This document shows, in pieces, positions 6,107 through 9,515 of a stretch of 9,515 bases of DNA. Within the stretch, counting starts at the first letter, position 1; each line of letters opens with the position of its first letter. Position numbers and translations under genes: made by a program. The notes under the pieces are model-generated. The model saw only the letters and a program-made list of their open reading frames with translations, did no database searches and was not told the DNA's origin. This DNA comes from a bacterium (GTDB lineage: Bacteria; Pseudomonadota; Alphaproteobacteria; Rhizobiales; Xanthobacteraceae): positions 1-9,515 of the forward strand of contig JAQSDT010000008.1 in assembly GCA_029946075.1 (NCBI GenBank). Reading direction: 5' to 3'.

Positions 6107-6628
6107 ATGACCGAACTACCTGTCTCGTCCGCATCGTCGCCCTGGCGACGAGTAACGGCGGCCTATGCCAAATTGCTGGAATTCCTGCTGGCGCTTTGCG
6201 TCGGCATCCTCGTCATTCCGGTCACGCTGCAGATCATCTCGCGCTACACGCCGTTCATTCCCTCCTATATCTGGACGGAAGAAATGGCGCGGTTCCTGTT
6301 CGTCTGGACGATCATGATCGGCGCCATGGTCGGGGTGCGGGAGGCGCAGCACTTCGAAGTCGACGTCTGGCCCGACCTGTCGCGCCGGTCGGAAGCCTTG
6401 GTGCGAATTCTGGCGCGCCTCGGCATTCTGGCGCTCGCGCTCGTGTTCGTGTGGGCCGGCATCGAATTCACGCGCTTTGCATGGAACCGGACCTCGGAGC
6501 TGGCCGACCTGCCGCTCTGGATGATCCATGTCGCCTGGCCGGCAGCCGGCGTCACATGGATCGTGTTCGCGGGCGAACAGATCATCGACGAATTGAAAAT
6601 TCTGGTTGGGGTAAACGATGGGCGGTAA
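6107..6628 (+). CDS. dctQ: TRAP transporter small permease subunit, DctQ family
   Basis: Inner-membrane protein of 173 residues, the usual size for DctQ, which pairs with DctM to form the transport unit. Four hydrophobic segments are seen at about 23-45, 56-78, 98-122 and 137-157. The family's best-known motif is present in the second one: YIWTEEMARFLFVWTIMIGA (54-73), followed by REAQHFEVDVW (78-88). The start is supported by ACGGAG five bases upstream. It follows dctP after 74 bases containing a strong stem-loop, and its last 11 bases overlap the start of dctM, which implies translational coupling and equal amounts of the two membrane subunits. Confidence 0.93.
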   Translation: MTELPVSSASSPWRRVTAAYAKLLEFLLALCVGILVIPVTLQIISRYTPFIPSYIWTEEMARFLFVWTIMIGAMVGVREAQHFEVDVWPDLSRRSEALVRILARLGILALALVFVWAGIEFTRFAWNRTSELADLPLWMIHVAWPAAGVTWIVFAGEQIIDELKILVGVNDGR

Positions 6629-7937
6629 TGTTCTTTCTGCCGGAGAGGCCGCACTGGTCCTGTTCGGCGTCTTCGTCGGCCTGCTCATCATCCGCGTGCC
6701 CGTCGCCTTCGCGCTCGGTCTTGCTTGCGTGCCGATCCTGCTGATCGAGCCGCGGCTTTCGATGATGATGCTCGCGCAGGAGACCTTCAACGCCTACAAT
6801 TCCTTCATCCTGCTGGCGGTGCCGTTTTTCCTGCTGACCGCCAATCTGATGAGCATCGGCGGCATCACCGACCGGCTGGTCGCGCTGTCGCGCTCGATGG
6901 TCGGCCACTGGCCGGGATCGCTGGCGCAGATCAACGTCGTGCTGTCGGTGTTCTTTGCCGGCATTTCGGGCTCCTCCACCGCCGACGCGGCGAGCCAGTC
7001 GAAAATCTTCATCGATGCACAGACCAAGGAAGGATACGACCTCTCGTTCTCGATCGCCATCACGGCGGTGTCGGCCGTGCTGGCCGTCATCATCCCGCCC
7101 TCGATCCTGATGATCGTGTGGGGCGGACTGATCTCGACTTCGATCGCGGCGATGTATCTTGCCGGCATCGTCCCGGGCATCCTGATCGCCGGCGCGCAGA
7201 TGGCAACGGTGCACGTTTACGCGGTGCGGCGCGGCTATCCGACCTACCCGAAGGCCACCTGGGTGGAGATGCGCTGCGCGATCTGGAAGGCGATCCCGGC
7301 CATGATGACGCCGTTCATCATCGTCGGCGGCATCCTGCTGGGTTGGTTCACCGCCACCGAATCCGCCTGCGTGGCTGTTTTGTATTCCGTCGCGCTATCG
7401 GCGTTCTTCTACCGTGAAACCGGCTGGCGTGAGCTCTACCGGGCCTTGCTCGATACCGGCAGACTGGCCGGCGTCGCCTTGTTCTGCGTCGGCACCGCGA
7501 GCGCATTCGGCTGGCTGCTGGCGTACTACAAGATTCCGCAGGAATTGCTCGCCAACGTCTCGACCTGGGGCATGGGGGCGATCGGTGCGGGCTTCTTCAT
7601 TGCCTTCTGCTTCCTGGTGGTCGGCTGTTTCCTCGACGCCATCCCGGCGATCATCATCGTCGGCACCGTGCTGGAGCCGCTGGCGAAATCGGTCGACCTG
7701 CACCCGGTTCAGTTCGCGATCATCTCGATCGTCTCGCTGGCGTTCGGCCTGGTGACGCCGCCCTACGGTCTGTGCCTGATGATCGCCTGTTCCATAGCGG
7801 GCGTCAGGCTGCGCTATGCACTCAAGGATACCATCATCATGCTGATCCCGATGCTGCTGGTGCTGGCCGCCTTGATCATCTGGCCCAGCGTGTCGCTGTT
7901 CCTGCCGCGGCTGATCGTCCCGGAGATGCTGAAATAG
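6618..7937 (+). CDS. dctM: TRAP transporter large permease subunit, DctM family
   Basis: Inner-membrane transport subunit of 439 residues, the typical DctM length, with about twelve hydrophobic segments in two related halves. It couples solute uptake to an ion gradient (Na+ in characterised members). Hallmarks are FAGISGSSTADAA (113-125), IPPSILMIVWG (159-169), FTATESACVAVLY (244-256) and, in the second half, GCFLDAIPAII (336-346) and GLVTPPYGLCLMIA (377-390). The GSS/TAD and TPPYG segments correspond to the re-entrant hairpins around the ion and substrate sites in solved relatives. The ATG at 6618 lies inside the end of dctQ. Its stop is 8 bases from that of the convergent kinase gene. There is no sign of truncation. 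With dctP and dctQ it makes a complete three-part system. Confidence 0.95.
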   Translation: MGGNVLSAGEAALVLFGVFVGLLIIRVPVAFALGLACVPILLIEPRLSMMMLAQETFNAYNSFILLAVPFFLLTANLMSIGGITDRLVALSRSMVGHWPGSLAQINVVLSVFFAGISGSSTADAASQSKIFIDAQTKEGYDLSFSIAITAVSAVLAVIIPPSILMIVWGGLISTSIAAMYLAGIVPGILIAGAQMATVHVYAVRRGYPTYPKATWVEMRCAIWKAIPAMMTPFIIVGGILLGWFTATESACVAVLYSVALSAFFYRETGWRELYRALLDTGRLAGVALFCVGTASAFGWLLAYYKIPQELLANVSTWGMGAIGAGFFIAFCFLVVGCFLDAIPAIIIVGTVLEPLAKSVDLHPVQFAIISIVSLAFGLVTPPYGLCLMIACSIAGVRLRYALKDTIIMLIPMLLVLAALIIWPSVSLFLPRLIVPEMLK

Positions 7938-7950
7938 CGCTTCAGCTATT
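7933..7950. terminator. Small stem between convergent dctM and kinase genes
   Basis: AATAGC (7933-7938) and GCTATT (7945-7950) pair with a 6-base loop and contain both stop codons. It is symmetrical and could serve both strands, but the stem is only 6 bp and lacks a T run, so it is a weak candidate. Confidence 0.25.
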
Positions 7951-9469
7951 CGAGGGTACAGGTGACCGTGTAGACGACCCCGCGCGGCAGGAAGTCGACG
8001 GTCGCCTCGCCACCGAGCTGGTCGCGCGCGCTGCGCTCGATCAGCCGCGATCCGAAGCCGCGCTGTATCGGCGCGGTGACATGCGGCCCGCCGGACTCGG
8101 TCCAGATGAAGCGCAGCTTGCGTTCGCTGCCTTCGTTGAGGACTTCCCAGTCGAGCGCGACGGTGCCGGTGTCGTTCGACAGCGCGCCGTATTTGGCGGC
8201 GTTGGTCGCGATCTCGTGCAGCATCATCGCCAGTATTACCGCGAGCCGCGGCGACAGCGGCACCTTGGGCCCGAACATCCTGATACGTTCGGGATTGTTG
8301 ATCCGGTAGGGTTGCAGCACGCGGTCGACCACATCCTGCAGCCCCGAGCCCTGCCATTTCTCCTGACTGAGGAGATTGTGGGTTTCCGCCAGCGCGCCGA
8401 GCCTGCCCTCGAACTTTTCCCGTTCAAGGCGGCTGGCGCTGCGGAACGTCTGCGTCGCGATCGATTGCAACACCGCCAGCGTGTTCTTGACCCGGTGGTT
8501 GAGCTCCTCGATCAGGAGATCGTGCAGCATCTCGGCGCGGGCGATCGCGGTTGCCATCCGCACCGCGAAGGCAAGGCCGATGGCCAGCAGGATCGCGCCG
8601 ATCACGCTGGTGATGGCGAGGTTGCGCCACAACGGCGCCACCAGCGAGTTTTCCGAAACTCCCGCGGCGACCGTCCAGCCGGTGAGCGAAGAACGTGCCG
8701 CGCTGGTGATCAGCGGTACGCCTTCGAGCGACACCGATGCAAAGGTGGCTTCGGGACTTTTGAACATCTCCGAATAGAGCGAAGGCGAGGCGCGCTTGCC
8801 GATGGTTTCCTGCGGATTGGGCACGCGCGCAAAATTGGTTCCTTCGCCGTCGAAAATCGAGATGGTCCAGGCTTCGCTCGGACGCTGCTGCTCGATCATG
8901 GCCTGGAACATCTCGATCGGCGGGCTGAACGAGATGTCGTAGATCACTTCGCCGTCCCGGATGACCGGCACTTCGACCGTTACGATCAGGCGCTTCTTGA
9001 CCGAGCCGGTGAAGAGGTTGGAGTAGACCGGCTTCTTTTCCGCAAACACCTTGTCGACGACGGTGCGGTTGTTGCGCAGCGGCAGGCTCGTGGCATCAGG
9101 TGTGACGGAGGAAAACACCTGCCGGCCTTCGCGATCCGATACCAGCACCACGCCTTCCGTGCCGTATTGTTCGAGAAACCCGCTGGCGATGCGCCGGAAG
9201 CTGTTGAAATCGCCGTTGCGAAGCGCGTTGGTGAGGGCCAGAACCTGCAACCCCCCGGTCATGCGCTGCATTTCGGAATCGAGCACGAGACGGATGTTGC
9301 GCACGGTTTCCAGTACGCGCTGCGTCGCGTCCTGGCGGTCCTGCCGGTAGTTGTTGAAAACGATGCCGGCCGCGAAAATGATCAGCGGCAACGAGGTGCC
9401 CGCCACGAGAAGGGCAAGGCGCGCTGGCAGTGAAGGCTTTGGCAATGCGGTTCCCGGATCGGCGCCCAA
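7946..9469 (-). CDS. Membrane-bound sensor histidine kinase, HWE family
   Basis: Sensor kinase of about 507 residues. A membrane segment at about 17-38 and another at about 283-303 bracket a roughly 245-residue periplasmic region, probably a Cache/PAS-like sensor. The cytoplasmic part is a HisKA_2/HWE transmitter: phospho-acceptor H325 in ELNHRVKNTLAVLQSIA, ALAETHNLLSQEKWQG (359-374), the N box MLHEIATNAAKYGALS (416-431) with the family's extra histidine H418, the WxE motif (WTE, 456-458) and the glycine box RGFGSRLIE (470-478). HWE kinases often pass phosphate to single-domain or PhyR-like receivers; no receiver is seen here. The start is doubtful: the TTG at 9469 has no clear ribosome site, a TTG at 9445 has GGGAA about 5 bases before it, and the frame stays open to the right edge with no ATG or GTG. 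It converges on the TRAP operon, so a link to its substrate is possible but unproven. Confidence 0.88.
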   Translation of the reverse strand: MGADPGTALPKPSLPARLALLVAGTSLPLIIFAAGIVFNNYRQDRQDATQRVLETVRNIRLVLDSEMQRMTGGLQVLALTNALRNGDFNSFRRIASGFLEQYGTEGVVLVSDREGRQVFSSVTPDATSLPLRNNRTVVDKVFAEKKPVYSNLFTGSVKKRLIVTVEVPVIRDGEVIYDISFSPPIEMFQAMIEQQRPSEAWTISIFDGEGTNFARVPNPQETIGKRASPSLYSEMFKSPEATFASVSLEGVPLITSAARSSLTGWTVAAGVSENSLVAPLWRNLAITSVIGAILLAIGLAFAVRMATAIARAEMLHDLLIEELNHRVKNTLAVLQSIATQTFRSASRLEREKFEGRLGALAETHNLLSQEKWQGSGLQDVVDRVLQPYRINNPERIRMFGPKVPLSPRLAVILAMMLHEIATNAAKYGALSNDTGTVALDWEVLNEGSERKLRFIWTESGGPHVTAPIQRGFGSRLIERSARDQLGGEATVDFLPRGVVYTVTCTLE

Positions 9470-9515
9470 CGGTCGCGAGCATAGGAGAACCGGTCGAATT
9501 CCGCCAAGGATATTA

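Noticed and set aside
7772..9433. 553-residue plus-strand frame opposite the histidine kinase
   Set aside because: The minus strand encodes all HWE kinase motifs in order; the plus-strand product is low-complexity shadow sequence and begins inside dctM.

Overview
The window looks like chromosomal DNA of a high-GC alphaproteobacterium, most likely a Bradyrhizobium/Rhodopseudomonas-type member of the Nitrobacteraceae. This is inferred from strong G/C third positions, many Tat-like secreted solute-binding proteins, an HWE-type histidine kinase and a PraR-like XRE regulator. No mobile element, CRISPR array, rRNA or tRNA gene was seen. All eight annotated genes other than the two short regulators are transport, redox or signalling genes of known families; nothing in the window is clearly a new system.

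Left part (1-3541). A minus-strand pair encodes an ABC-type periplasmic binding protein (758-1795) followed by a glutathione S-transferase whose C-terminus runs off the left edge (1-726). A plus-strand pair diverges from it: an FCD-type GntR regulator (1900-2556) and a zeta-crystallin-like quinone oxidoreductase (2561-3541), 4 bases apart. Between the two pairs lies a perfect 14-bp palindrome centred on GTATAC, the kind of site FCD regulators bind. The simplest reading is one regulon: the GntR protein controls itself, the reductase, the binding protein and the GST. No permease or ATPase for the binding protein is in the window.

Middle part (3542-5033). A small minus-strand XRE regulator resembling PraR (3730-4125) is followed by about 840 bases with no convincing gene. 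This stretch is visibly richer in A+T than its surroundings. It carries a 16-bp palindrome (4539-4554) and, nearer the next operon, two copies of a palindromic 16-bp core centred exactly 74 bp apart. That pair is the most interesting non-coding signal here and probably controls the next operon. A terminator-like hairpin with a T run sits just upstream of the XRE gene but points the opposite way.

Right part (5034-9515). A complete TRAP transporter operon dctP-dctQ-dctM (5034-7937) would import an organic acid or similar solute using an ion gradient. A strong hairpin lies between dctP and dctQ. Convergent to it, 8 bases after dctM, is a membrane-bound HWE-family sensor histidine kinase (7946-9469), with a likely periplasmic sensing domain and no response regulator in view. 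Its true start is uncertain because the frame stays open to the right edge.
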